A stretch of DNA of 16,975 bases, from the NCBI GenBank assembly GCA_001421095.1, contig LIIK01000052.1:1-16975 (forward strand). Direction: 5' to 3'. Both the position numbers and the translations under genes were made by a program. The notes under the pieces were generated by a model. That model ran no database searches and had not been told where the DNA came from. It saw nothing but the letters and a program-made list of their open reading frames with translations. Below, piece by piece: positions 1-6,896 of the stretch (within the stretch, counting starts at the first letter, position 1; the number at the start of each line of letters is the position of its first letter). Source of the stretch: Candidatus [Bacteroides] periocalifornicus (GTDB lineage: Bacteria > Bacteroidota > Bacteroidia > Bacteroidales > CAJPTX01).

Positions 1-67
1 GCCCCTACCAAGAGCGCAATAGCAAATCTTGCCAATTGATAGAAGGTGATTCCCTGCTGCAAACCTA

Positions 68-107
68 CGCAAACGAAGCGGCACGCCGCGTCGCTATGGT
101 CTTCGAG
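68..107 (-). repeat. palindromic repeat copy 1
   Basis: Read on the minus strand it begins TCGAAGACCATAGCGACGCG and continues GCGTGCCGC. This aligns along most of its length with the copy at 11136-11175. The core can fold on itself (GCGG-CACG-CCGC). Confidence 0.65.
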
Positions 108-168
108 AAATGGAATTGCTTGATTAAAATCGCACTACACGCAAGAAGGTGCCCCCATGAAAGATTGA

Positions 169-193
169 CCCATACGGGCCTTTTGCAGAGGGA
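169..193 (+). repeat. companion motif, copy A
   Basis: The segment reads CATACGGGCC followed by TTTTGCAGAGG. The same string, with one fewer T, appears inverted at 11030-11057. Shorter versions lie at 421-448, 11176-11192 and 14485-14504. It is non-coding here. Confidence 0.55.
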
Positions 194-238
194 CTCCCTT
201 TTGGAATACTGCGGTTTAAATCTTACTCTCCCGTTCCC

Positions 239-270
239 CGAAGGACGTAGCGACGCAGCGTGCCGCGTCG
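239..270 (+). repeat. palindromic repeat copy 2
   Basis: The sequence contains CGTAGCGACGCAGCGTGCC followed by GCGTCG. CGACGC pairs with GCGTCG around an 8-base loop. It shares the TAGYGAYG...CGTGCCGCGTCG consensus with the copies at 311-340 and 3651-3684. Confidence 0.65.
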
Positions 271-310
271 TTTAAAGAGATCGCAAATGATGCGTTTTTG
301 ATCTGATAGC

Positions 311-340
311 TTTAGTAGCGATGTGGCGTGCCGCGTCGCG
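311..340 (+). repeat. palindromic repeat copy 3
   Basis: The core GCGATGTGG-CGTG-CCGCGTCGC folds as a 9-bp stem with two G-U pairs and a 4-base loop. It is the best-formed palindrome of the family in this window. Confidence 0.7.
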
Positions 341-420
341 ATTAGAATCCGCTGCATTGCGCTCTAAAGCCCCACATTGCCATTAAAATCCACCGCGTTG
401 GTTGCAGCATCGCATGGTTC

Positions 421-448
421 AACCGGGCTTTGCAGAGGTCTTCAGCCC
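421..448 (+). repeat. companion motif, copy B
   Basis: It reads GGGCTTTGCAGAGGTCTTC then AGCCC. GGGCT can pair with AGCCC to form a small hairpin just past the stop of the minus-strand sensor gene. The TTTGCAGAGGTCT core is shared with the inverted copy at 11030-11057. Confidence 0.55.
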
Positions 449-467
449 AGTTTTCGGGCGAGCCCTG

Positions 468-2108
468 TTAGCGGGTTAGGAGGTCGCACATTATGCCCAG
501 CAGGGTCTCATTCTCAAAGGGTTTGCTTAGGTAGCTATCCATTCCGGCCTGTAGGCATCGCTCCCTGTCGCCCAGCAGGGCGTAGGCGGTGAGGGCAATG
601 ATGGGGACATGGCCTCCTCGGGTCTTTTCGGCGGCCCGTATGCGGCGGGTGGCCTCTAGCCCATCGAGCACCGGCATCTGGATATCCATCAGGATCAGGT
701 CGTAGTGGTTTTCATTGAAGCGTTTTACAGCCTCCTCGCCGTTCACCACAAAGTCGAGGCTCTGCACGTGGGGCGCCAGGGCAAGCTCCATCACCTTGCG
801 GTTGATGGCGTTGTCTTCGGCCATTAGCACATGAATGCCTTTCAGCAGTTCATTATCGTGGGGTTGCCCGGGTGGCGGCGGTGTGCTGGTATCGAGAATG
901 ACGGGTCCCGTGAATCCTCTACGGTTCAGCTCGTTGCGCTCTATGGGTATTATGAAGCTTGCAGACACCCCATGCTGCCCCTGTTGGACACGGAGCGAGC
1001 GGCGAAGGTTCACCCGGTGGGGGTTAGCATCTAGCGGTGATAGGGGCTGCGGGAGCATGCCAACGGCATCGCCACAGGTGAATTCGAGGTGCACCTGTAC
1101 TACAGGATCTGCCGATGTGCCTACTTGCAGCGAGCTCACGCTTAGCGGCAGGCCTTTCAGCAGATTGGGGTGCAGCACTTCGCAGAGCACGTGGCTTACG
1201 GCACGCTCTAGGAATGCGGAGTCGCCGCGCACCTGCTGGGGGAGCGAGGGATCGAAGGTGAAGCTAACGGGATTGTGGAGGTCGAGAGCTTTCAGCTCGC
1301 TATTGACCAGTACCGTGAGGTAGTCATTGAGCATGAAGTGGCTCAGTGTGGCATCGGGCTGGCTGTCCATGCTCTCGAAGTAGACGCTCTCCACAAAGGT
1401 TCGGAGTTCCTCCTCGGCACGGCGGAGTACCAGCAGCAGGGCGCGCCGCTGCTCAGTGGTAATGCGGTCGCCTTCCACAAGCGCTTGGGTGGCCACGGAA
1501 ATATTGCCCATAGTGGTGCGCAGCCGTCTGGATACCTGGCCAAGCAGCTCCTGGCGATTGCGGAGGGTGGCATCATCGCGGTGTGGGAGGTTGGCGGCAC
1601 GCTCGGGGTTGCTGGCCTTTCCCCGTGCCACCCATTCTACGAGCATCCATCCCAATAGCTGAACTACAAGGGTGTAGATACGGTATTGCGCGGGTATTTC
1701 ATCTATCCACCACTTCCCCTTCGGCAGGAAGAGGAGCAGGGCGAATAGCGCGAGGTAGAGGGGAACGAATAGGCGAGTTCGGCGAAAGCGGGCGGCTATG
1801 GCTATGAGTGTGGGGGCGAGGAACGAGAGGAAGAGGAATACGGACTGCCCCTGTCCGAAAATCCATTGCCCAAGAAAGGTGGCTATGAGCGTGGCGGGTA
1901 GCCCTATGGAGAGCCAAGCGCTCTGCCGTAGACCGTCGCGCAGGGTGTAGGCAGAGAAGAAGATGAGCGAACCCAGCAGCCCAATGATGGGCGGGAGGAT
2001 GAGGCGGCTCCCGAAAATGAGGTAGATGGATTGAACGAATAGGAAGATGCTGATGCCCAGATCGGTATTGAGCCTTGCTGATTGGGAACTATAGCGATTA
2101 GCACACAT
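468..2108 (-). CDS. membrane hybrid sensor with degenerate kinase and intact receiver
   Basis: A 546-residue membrane signalling protein. Residues about 19-160 hold some six hydrophobic segments with almost no periplasmic domain. A HisKA-like helical region follows at about 185-245, then a poorly conserved ATPase-like region (280-390) and a C-terminal receiver (423-546). The receiver is well preserved: acidic pair E431/D432, phospho-acceptor D475 in LMDIQMPVLDG, T507 and K529 in SKPF. The kinase half is not. The H-box, normally SHELRTP, reads SRRLRTT, with R194 at the histidine position, and I find no clear N-box or glycine-rich ATP boxes. By family knowledge such a protein should not autophosphorylate, so the receiver may be charged by another kinase. 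The ATG start gives a membrane-plausible N-terminus. It lies 57 bases after the LysE-family gene and may share its transcript. The call is firm for the receiver, and the kinase-dead reading is inference. Confidence 0.88.
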   Translation of the reverse strand: MCANRYSSQSARLNTDLGISIFLFVQSIYLIFGSRLILPPIIGLLGSLIFFSAYTLRDGLRQSAWLSIGLPATLIATFLGQWIFGQGQSVFLFLSFLAPTLIAIAARFRRTRLFVPLYLALFALLLFLPKGKWWIDEIPAQYRIYTLVVQLLGWMLVEWVARGKASNPERAANLPHRDDATLRNRQELLGQVSRRLRTTMGNISVATQALVEGDRITTEQRRALLLVLRRAEEELRTFVESVYFESMDSQPDATLSHFMLNDYLTVLVNSELKALDLHNPVSFTFDPSLPQQVRGDSAFLERAVSHVLCEVLHPNLLKGLPLSVSSLQVGTSADPVVQVHLEFTCGDAVGMLPQPLSPLDANPHRVNLRRSLRVQQGQHGVSASFIIPIERNELNRRGFTGPVILDTSTPPPPGQPHDNELLKGIHVLMAEDNAINRKVMELALAPHVQSLDFVVNGEEAVKRFNENHYDLILMDIQMPVLDGLEATRRIRAAEKTRGGHVPIIALTAYALLGDRERCLQAGMDSYLSKPFENETLLGIMCDLLTR

Positions 2109-2165
2109 GCGAGGGTAAGATAAGATTTATGGGCGGGCAGAGCCGGCAGGGGCGTAATGCTGCAT

Positions 2166-2801
2166 CTAGAGAATCAGATGGATAAGGCCTATGGCTGCGG
2201 CAATCCCCCCAAGGATAAGTATGGCGAGCCCGGCGATTTTATTGAACCAGAAGAGCTGACGGAGGTGGAAGCGATGGCGGAAATGGGATACCACCAGGGT
2301 TAGGACGTACCACCAGCTGGTGGCGCCGAGGTGTACGCCCAGCAAGACGGATAGCAGTGAACCGAGATGGGTGGGGTCGAGCTCAATCCGCACTGCGGCC
2401 AGGAGCGCGAGAAAGAGGAAAATGGCCAACGGGTTGGTGAGGGTGAGCAGGAATATCCAGGAGGCGTCCTGAACCGGGGTGCTGGGGGCGCGGCGATCTC
2501 TCCGTACCCGCTTGAGTGGATCGCGGAGGAATATGAATAGCCCCAGGATTGCAATGCCCGTACCCCCGAGGATCTGGATAAGCAGCTCGTGCGAGCGGAT
2601 GAAATCGATAACGTAAGAGAGCCCGAATACCGCAATGGAGGCGAAGATGGTGTCTGCCAACGCGGCGCCGTAGCCACTGGCAAACCCGCTCCGACGGCCT
2701 TTGTTTACCGTCCGCTGCACGCAGATTACGCCAATAGGCCCTAGGGGTATGGATGCGCAGAGCCCGACAAGAATTCCCTTAAGCAGGAGTACTGCCCACA
2801 T
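2166..2801 (-). CDS. LysE/RhtB-family exporter
   Basis: A 211-residue integral membrane protein of the LysE superfamily, whose members export amino acids or related small solutes across the inner membrane. The N-terminal signature GLCASIPLGPIGVICVQRT is typical of the family, as is TNPLAIFLFLALLAAV in mid-protein. About six hydrophobic segments cover the chain, with a basic cytoplasmic loop (RDPLKRVRRDRRA) after the third. I chose the ATG at 2801. The frame stays open to a TTG at 2870, but that start would lie upstream of the predicted promoter's start site and would add a polar 23-residue leader. A canonical promoter lies just upstream, giving a very short leader. The substrate cannot be told from sequence. 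The hybrid sensor gene follows on the same strand. Confidence 0.88.
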   Translation of the reverse strand: MWAVLLLKGILVGLCASIPLGPIGVICVQRTVNKGRRSGFASGYGAALADTIFASIAVFGLSYVIDFIRSHELLIQILGGTGIAILGLFIFLRDPLKRVRRDRRAPSTPVQDASWIFLLTLTNPLAIFLFLALLAAVRIELDPTHLGSLLSVLLGVHLGATSWWYVLTLVVSHFRHRFHLRQLFWFNKIAGLAILILGGIAAAIGLIHLIL

Positions 2802-2825
2802 CGGATTGTGGCTAAAAATTAGTGG

Positions 2826-2856
2826 CAAAGGTATGGCTTTTCTTGCGGAAACCAAA
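2826..2856 (-). promoter_or_regulatory. Bacteroidetes-type promoter for the LysE-family gene
   Basis: On the minus strand, TTTG (2856-2853) is followed after exactly 19 bases by TACCTTTG (2833-2826). This matches the Bacteroidetes consensus TTTG-N19-TAnnTTTG. Transcription would begin near 2819, leaving about 18 bases before the ATG at 2801, and may continue into the hybrid sensor gene. Confidence 0.78.
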
Positions 2857-2910
2857 CATCCTGCCTGCAAATGGGGTGTGGTATCACGCGCTGAATTGGG
2901 AACGTTTTCC

Positions 2911-2918
2911 TACCTTCG
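2911..2918 (+). promoter_or_regulatory. possible -7 box for the cytidylyltransferase gene
   Basis: TACCTTCG differs from TAnnTTTG at one position and lies 23 bases before the ATG at 2942. No TTTG stands at the usual distance upstream, so the call is tentative. Confidence 0.35.
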
Positions 2919-2941
2919 CGGCGCATTGGTGAATTCAAGTG

Positions 2942-3637
2942 ATGGACAAGCAGGGCATTTGCATAATACCCGCACGGGGGGGCAGCAAGCGGATTCCCCG
3001 GAAGAACATACGTCTATTTGCTGGAGAGCCCATAATAGTCTACTCCATTCGGGCGGCTCGCGAGGCTGGGTGTTTTGGGGAGATTATGGTCTCCACAGAC
3101 GATGCGGAGATAGCGAAAGTGGCTCAGGAGTACGGTGCCAATGTACCATTCATGCGGCGTGGGGAGACCTCTGACGATTACGCTACTACCGATAGCGTGG
3201 TGGCAGAGGTATTGGCGGAGTACCAGCGGCGAGGACGTGTATTCGGGCTGGTATGCTGCCTGTACGCCACGGCTCCTCTGGTAGATCCTGAGCGTATCAG
3301 TAGTGCTGCAGCGCTGATAGCGGTCGGGGAATGCGACTCGGCTTTCGCCACGGTGCGATATGGGCATCCGATACAGCGGGCTATGGTGGTGCGCAATGGC
3401 TATACTACGCTCAAGTGGCCAGAGTACGCAGAGGCTCGCACTCAGGATTTAGAGCCTTCGTACCATGATGCTGGGCAGTTCTACCTAGCAACGGTGGAGG
3501 CTTTCCATCGTAATGGGGGCTTTTGGGGCGCACGAACAAAGGGTATAGAAATCCCCGAAACGCAGGTACAGGATCTCGATAACGAGGTGGATTGGCGGCT
3601 GGCCGAGCTCAAGTACAAGCTGCTCCGAGAACGCTGA
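2942..3637 (+). CDS. pseF: pseudaminic acid-type cytidylyltransferase
   Basis: A 231-residue cytosolic enzyme of the CMP-sugar synthetase family. These enzymes use CTP to activate a nonulosonic acid for transfer to surface glycans. The N-terminus carries the nucleotide-binding signature IIPARGGSKRIPRKNI (residues 8-23), then VSTDDAEIA (50-58) and LYATAPLV (108-115). The motifs PIQRA (143-147), SYHDAGQFY (173-181) and VQDLDNEVDW (209-218) match PseF proteins as I recall them better than sialic acid-specific NeuA. I chose the ATG at 2942 over a GTG one codon earlier. No other pseudaminate pathway gene lies in the window, so the precursor enzymes must be elsewhere. The neighbours are a divergent LysE-family gene and a convergent alkyltransferase. 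The enzyme class is secure and the exact sugar is inferred. Confidence 0.88.
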   Translation: MDKQGICIIPARGGSKRIPRKNIRLFAGEPIIVYSIRAAREAGCFGEIMVSTDDAEIAKVAQEYGANVPFMRRGETSDDYATTDSVVAEVLAEYQRRGRVFGLVCCLYATAPLVDPERISSAAALIAVGECDSAFATVRYGHPIQRAMVVRNGYTTLKWPEYAEARTQDLEPSYHDAGQFYLATVEAFHRNGGFWGARTKGIEIPETQVQDLDNEVDWRLAELKYKLLRER

Positions 3638-3650
3638 AATGGAGGGGTTT

Positions 3651-3684
3651 CGAGCCTTAGTAGCGACGAGGCGTGCCGCATCGC
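3651..3684 (+). repeat. palindromic repeat copy 4
   Basis: It reads TTAGTAGCGACGAGGCGTGCC then GCATCGC. GCGACGAGG faces CCGCATCGC across a CGTG loop with two mismatches. It lies in the 87-base gap between the convergent cytidylyltransferase and alkyltransferase genes. Confidence 0.65.
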
Positions 3685-3687
3685 AAT

Positions 3688-3704
3688 GATGCGTGCCGCG
3701 TCGC
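3688..3704 (+). repeat. palindromic repeat half-copy 4b
   Basis: GATGCGTGCCGCGTCGC repeats the right half of the family consensus directly after copy 4. Together they form a two-unit array between convergent genes. Confidence 0.6.
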
Positions 3705-3724
3705 GGGGAAGCGTAAGGGTTGCG

Positions 3725-4282
3725 CTAGTATCTTGCTTCTGAAACGTAGCATTTTTCCTGCAGCAGGAGCCGTTGCTTAATGGCGGTGCCTTCCTGTTGC
3801 GTGCACCCTCCCACGGTGTAGCCTCCGAGGTTCCCCCCGCTCCCCGTGATGCGGTGGCACGGTACGAACCACGGGATCTGGTTGCGCGAGAGCGATTGCG
3901 CTACACCTCTAGCACCCCGAGATCCCATGCGCGCCGCAAGCTGCCCGTAGGTGAGCGTGCTGCCCGGCTGAATGGTTAGCAGGAGATCGCGCATCTGGAG
4001 TGAAAATTGGCTACCCTGCCGTGCAAGCCATGGGTAGATGCTCTGCGGGTTTACCAGCGACAGCTCTACGAGGTGCTGGGTGAAGGGATCTATAGGCAGC
4101 GTTTCGCCCGTTGAGACCTCTGATTCTTGTAGGCTTCGTGAGAACTTTTCGATCCACCATTGCGCTCTTACTATACGCCCCTCGCGCCACTCTACCTGTA
4201 GGGGAATATCGAAAACTCGGCATAGAGTGGTGCCTTGCTCTGGGGGCATCTGCCAGACTGGGTTCGAATCTCTGGAAATCAT
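3725..4282 (-). CDS. methylated-DNA--[protein]-cysteine S-methyltransferase
   Basis: A 185-residue suicide DNA-repair protein of the Ogt/MGMT type, which moves alkyl groups from O6-alkylguanine onto its own cysteine. The active-site motif FVPCHRI is present, with nucleophile C142 and H143. The helix-turn-helix preceding it shows TLTYGQLAARMGSRGARGVA (residues 109-128), including the DNA-flipping tyrosine and arginine regions. LGGYTVGG follows, as usual. The N-terminal half (1-100) is weakly conserved, which is normal for the family. No extra Ada-type regulatory cysteine domain is present, so this is a stand-alone repair enzyme. The ATG at 4282 gives a full-length family member. A later ATG (residue 12) is possible but would shorten the N-terminal domain. 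It is convergent with the cytidylyltransferase gene and divergent from the thioesterase operon. Confidence 0.92.
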   Translation of the reverse strand: MISRDSNPVWQMPPEQGTTLCRVFDIPLQVEWREGRIVRAQWWIEKFSRSLQESEVSTGETLPIDPFTQHLVELSLVNPQSIYPWLARQGSQFSLQMRDLLLTIQPGSTLTYGQLAARMGSRGARGVAQSLSRNQIPWFVPCHRITGSGGNLGGYTVGGCTQQEGTAIKQRLLLQEKCYVSEARY

Positions 4283-4426
4283 ATGTTTAGATAGGTATTA
4301 GATGCTAAATGAGAGTGCTGACAGCCTGCATTGAACAGTGCGGCAAGCCGATTCGTTATATCTCTCGATAATCATTAAGTATCTGATTCAAAAGGCTACT
4401 AGCCAGAAAAAGAAAAAGAGCTGCCA

Positions 4427-4454
4427 CTTGATCGCCCAAAAATAGCTACTTTTG
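4427..4454 (+). promoter_or_regulatory. promoter of the thioesterase-porQ-lptG operon
   Basis: TACTTTTG at 4447-4454 fits the Bacteroidetes TAnnTTTG box exactly. A partial upstream element, CTTG, lies at 4427-4430 with a slightly short spacing of 16. The box is 23 bases before the ATG at 4478. Nothing else promoter-like was seen before the next six genes. Confidence 0.6.
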
Positions 4455-4477
4455 CCCTGAATTAGAAATTGACGGTT

Positions 4478-4975
4478 ATGGGAGCATTGCAGCATACGCC
4501 TGCCTCACGTTCAGCGAACCCTACGTTGGCCATTCAGGACTACTACCCAGAACCCTACAGGCACTGCTATGGGTGCGGCCCTGATAATAAGGACGGCTGG
4601 CATATTAAAAGCTACTGGGATGGCGAGAGCATAGTGGCCTACTTCAGCCCGGCAGATTACCTTACGGGGGGAGTGCCCGACAATCTGTTTGGCGGCGTGC
4701 TGGCCGCGGTTTCAGACTGCCACGGTACGGCGTCGGCAGCAGCATTCAGCCACCATGCCATGGGCTACACGCTTGGAGTAGAGCCGTTGCTACGCTGCGT
4801 AACTGGGCAGCTCACGGTCAATTTTCGCAAGCCGACTCCCATGGGCAGGCAGCTCGTGGTACGCGCTCGGCTGGTGGGAATCGAGGGGCGAAAGGTAACG
4901 GTGGACATGGAGATTAGCTGCGAGGGCGATGTAACCTGTACGGCTACCATGCTCGCCATCCGACTAAAGGAATAG
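4478..4975 (+). CDS. PaaI-like hotdog-fold thioesterase
   Basis: A 165-residue cytosolic protein resembling the PaaI/YbgC hotdog-fold acyl-CoA thioesterases. The first 27 residues are unremarkable. A cysteine pair in YRHCYGCGPDN (28-37) opens the domain. NLFGGVLAAVSDCHGTASA (69-87) matches the central hotdog helix with its GG turn and acidic residue. QLTVNFRKPTPMGRQL (111-126) matches the family's substrate-tunnel strand. I chose the ATG at 4478 over a TTG nine bases upstream. It is the first gene of a seven-gene plus-strand operon, 13 bases ahead of porQ. The substrate is unknown, and the association with porQ is only positional. Confidence 0.82.
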   Translation: MGALQHTPASRSANPTLAIQDYYPEPYRHCYGCGPDNKDGWHIKSYWDGESIVAYFSPADYLTGGVPDNLFGGVLAAVSDCHGTASAAAFSHHAMGYTLGVEPLLRCVTGQLTVNFRKPTPMGRQLVVRARLVGIEGRKVTVDMEISCEGDVTCTATMLAIRLKE

Positions 4976-4988
4976 CCTAGGACTGCAC

Positions 4989-6143
4989 ATGCGCACGCTA
5001 CGCCAAGAGGTACGGTGGGCAACCCTTGTCCTGCTATTGTGCCTACCCTACGTGGGGTGGGGACAAATTTGGGTGCAGGATGCCAAAGGGCTAGATAGAG
5101 GGCGAGAGGGGTACGCATTCCTCCATTTGCCCGAAGCGCCTCGTCTGGCGGCACTTGGCGGGAAAGCTCCAGCGCTGGTTCACGGGTTACAGCCTGGGGT
5201 GGCGGTGCATAACCCTGCGTTGGCACTGCCAGAGCTCCACCAGTACCTACAGGTAGCCTACACCCTCATGTACGCAGGGCTTAACTATAGCCAGGCTTCG
5301 TACTTCCATGAACTCCCATCGCTGGGAATGGTGGGCGCCAGCGTAAGGCAGCTCTGGTACGGGCGATTCAACGGGTACGATGAGCAGGGGCAGCCCACGG
5401 GGAGCTTCACGGCCTACGATGTGGCGCTCGCCCTCCACTACAACCAGGAGATAGCCCAAGGGCTGCATGTGGGTTTTTCGCTTGCCCCCATTATATCGAG
5501 CATAGAGCGCTATACCTCATTCGCCTTGGCTATGGATATCGGGGTGCTCTACTACACGCCAAACCGTTTATTTGCAGCCTCGCTCCTATGCCGCAATCTC
5601 GGTAGCGGGCTTAAGGGGTATACACCGCGCAGGAGGGAGTTGACCCCGCTGGAGCTGATGGCGGGTGTGGATATTACGTTGGCCCACGCACCGTTACGTT
5701 TTCTCATCACGCTGCAGAATCTGGAGAATTGGCACTTACGCTACAATCCGAACACCTCGTACCGCCGTCTTTTTGGTGATGGGAAGGCCGAGGATCATCG
5801 TGAAACGGTGTGGGAAGCAATACTCGGAGAGGCTCTGGCACACCCGATTATAGGGGTGGAGATTACGCCAGTGAAATATGTTTACTTCCAGCTGGGGTAT
5901 AACCATAGTCGTCGGATGGAGATGCAGCTGGAGGCACGCCCGTTCCTTGTGGGTTTTAGCTGGGGGATTGGCGTGGAGTATCGGCATTTCCAGTTCAATT
6001 TTAGCCGCTCGCTCTACCACCTTCACGGTGCTATGAACCACGTTTCGGTAGGCTATTGTTTCGCACGTCCCAGCATGAAGGTTGCGCCCCCCGAGGCTCT
6101 GGACGATGCTTATAAGGAGAATACACCCGATGAAACGGATTAA
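4989..6143 (+). CDS. porQ: type IX secretion system protein PorQ
   Basis: A 384-residue exported protein resembling PorQ, a component of the Bacteroidetes type IX secretion system needed to move and attach cargo at the outer membrane. Residues 1-25 form a signal peptide (basic start, LVLLLCLPYVGWG core). A beta-rich chain follows with many aromatic strand motifs, consistent with an outer-membrane barrel of the PorV/FadL-like kind. The opening FLHLPEAPRLAALGGKAP (residues 44-61) and HNPALA match the start of the PorQ domain. The last 14 bases overlap cmk, and in P. gingivalis I recall the same porQ-cmk-ispH order, which supports the assignment. The C-terminal tail is acidic and probably disordered. 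No T9SS cargo sorting domain was recognised elsewhere in the window. Confidence 0.85.
   Translation: MRTLRQEVRWATLVLLLCLPYVGWGQIWVQDAKGLDRGREGYAFLHLPEAPRLAALGGKAPALVHGLQPGVAVHNPALALPELHQYLQVAYTLMYAGLNYSQASYFHELPSLGMVGASVRQLWYGRFNGYDEQGQPTGSFTAYDVALALHYNQEIAQGLHVGFSLAPIISSIERYTSFALAMDIGVLYYTPNRLFAASLLCRNLGSGLKGYTPRRRELTPLELMAGVDITLAHAPLRFLITLQNLENWHLRYNPNTSYRRLFGDGKAEDHRETVWEAILGEALAHPIIGVEITPVKYVYFQLGYNHSRRMEMQLEARPFLVGFSWGIGVEYRHFQFNFSRSLYHLHGAMNHVSVGYCFARPSMKVAPPEALDDAYKENTPDETD
6114..6119 (+). promoter_or_regulatory. ribosome binding site of cmk
   Basis: AAGGAG lies 10 bases before the ATG at 6130, inside the 3' end of porQ. It is one of the few clear Shine-Dalgarno sites in the window. 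It decides the cmk start in favour of 6130 over an in-frame codon at 6082. Confidence 0.7.
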
Positions 6144-6894
6144 GATCGCTATCGATGGGCTCTCGTCTTGCGGGAAGAGCACCTTTGCACGGGCAATTGC
6201 GCAGCAGCTGGGCTATATATACGTGGACACGGGGGCTATGTACCGCGCTATAACGTTGGCTGCAATCCGCGAGGGCTTGGGCGATATGGCAGGCATGGAG
6301 CATGAGGCCATCCTCAGCTTTCTCGGACGGCATACGCTGTGCTATCGGGCTGGAGGGATGCAGGAGGATCAACAACGCGGCAAAGAGGGCGGGTGTGGAG
6401 AACGGAATCCCATGGTAGATTCCGCAGGACGGGCGAATCCACAGCTCGAGCTCGACGGGGTATTGCTAGACCGCGAGCTTAGGATGCCTGAGGTGGCCAA
6501 CCTTGTGAGTCAGGTGGCGGCAGTGCCCGAGGTGCGTACCCATCTGGTGGCTATGCAGCAGGAGATTGGGCGCGGGGGCGGCGTGGCAATGGATGGCCGC
6601 GATGTGGGCACGGTGATTTTCCCCGATGCGGAGCTGAAGATATTCATGACGGCAAGGCCCGAGGTACGCGCCAGGCGGCGGTATGATGAAATGGTGGCTA
6701 AGGGCCTCCCGGCCAATTACGATGAAATCTACGCCAACCTCATCCAGCGAGATCGCATTGATACCACCCGCGCCTGTAACCCGATGCGGCGTGCCGAGGA
6801 TGCGCTGGTGCTAGATAACTCGGAGATGACCATAGACGAACAGTTGGCTTGGGTGATACCCATAGCTGAGGCTAAGATTCGTGGCGAGGCTTAA
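6130..6894 (+). CDS. cmk: cytidylate kinase with an insertion
   Basis: A 254-residue cytosolic kinase that phosphorylates CMP and dCMP from ATP. The P-loop reads IDGLSSCGKST (8-18). YVDTGAMYRAIT (31-42) and VAMDGRDVGTVIFPDA (152-167) are family hallmarks, and the arginine-rich lid includes QRDRIDTTR (206-214). The usual length is about 225-230 residues. The excess is an insertion at roughly 73-105, a polar glycine-rich stretch with no resemblance to the family, placed between the strand HTLCYR and LELDGVLLDRELRMPEV in the CMP-binding region. The frame is intact across it. The start at 6130 is set by the AAGGAG site and by the conserved N-terminus. The gene overlaps porQ by 14 bases and is 2 bases ahead of ispH. 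Confidence 0.95.
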   Translation: MKRIKIAIDGLSSCGKSTFARAIAQQLGYIYVDTGAMYRAITLAAIREGLGDMAGMEHEAILSFLGRHTLCYRAGGMQEDQQRGKEGGCGERNPMVDSAGRANPQLELDGVLLDRELRMPEVANLVSQVAAVPEVRTHLVAMQQEIGRGGGVAMDGRDVGTVIFPDAELKIFMTARPEVRARRRYDEMVAKGLPANYDEIYANLIQRDRIDTTRACNPMRRAEDALVLDNSEMTIDEQLAWVIPIAEAKIRGEA

Positions 6895-6896
6895 CC

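Larger units (their letters stand above)
1..467. other. gene-free repeat cluster
   Basis: I see no credible gene here. The only open frame of note (36-275, plus) has no recognisable protein features and runs across repeat copies. The stretch holds three copies of a GC-rich palindromic repeat (68-107 minus, 239-270 plus, 311-340 plus) and two copies of a second short motif ending in TTTGCAGAGG (169-193 and 421-448). It lies beyond the 3' end of the minus-strand hybrid sensor gene, so it probably contains that transcript's end, but I found no hairpin followed by a T run. Confidence 0.7.

Noticed and set aside
36..275. 79-codon open frame at the left edge
   Set aside because: It crosses two repeat copies, has no recognisable domain and no ribosome site or promoter. 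It is more likely non-coding repeat sequence.
835..1323. 162-codon plus-strand frame
   Set aside because: It lies antisense inside the receiver and kinase-like parts of the hybrid sensor gene, whose minus-strand product is clearly recognisable. The antisense product resembles nothing.
4108..4120. GTTGAGACCTCTG shared with the companion motif at 11030-11057
   Set aside because: It lies within the alkyltransferase coding region, the match stops after 13 bases and the rest of the motif is absent, so chance is the simpler explanation.
6082..6129. Upstream extension of cmk
   Set aside because: The added 16 residues overlap porQ, are not part of the family's N-terminus, and AAGGAG points to the ATG at 6130.
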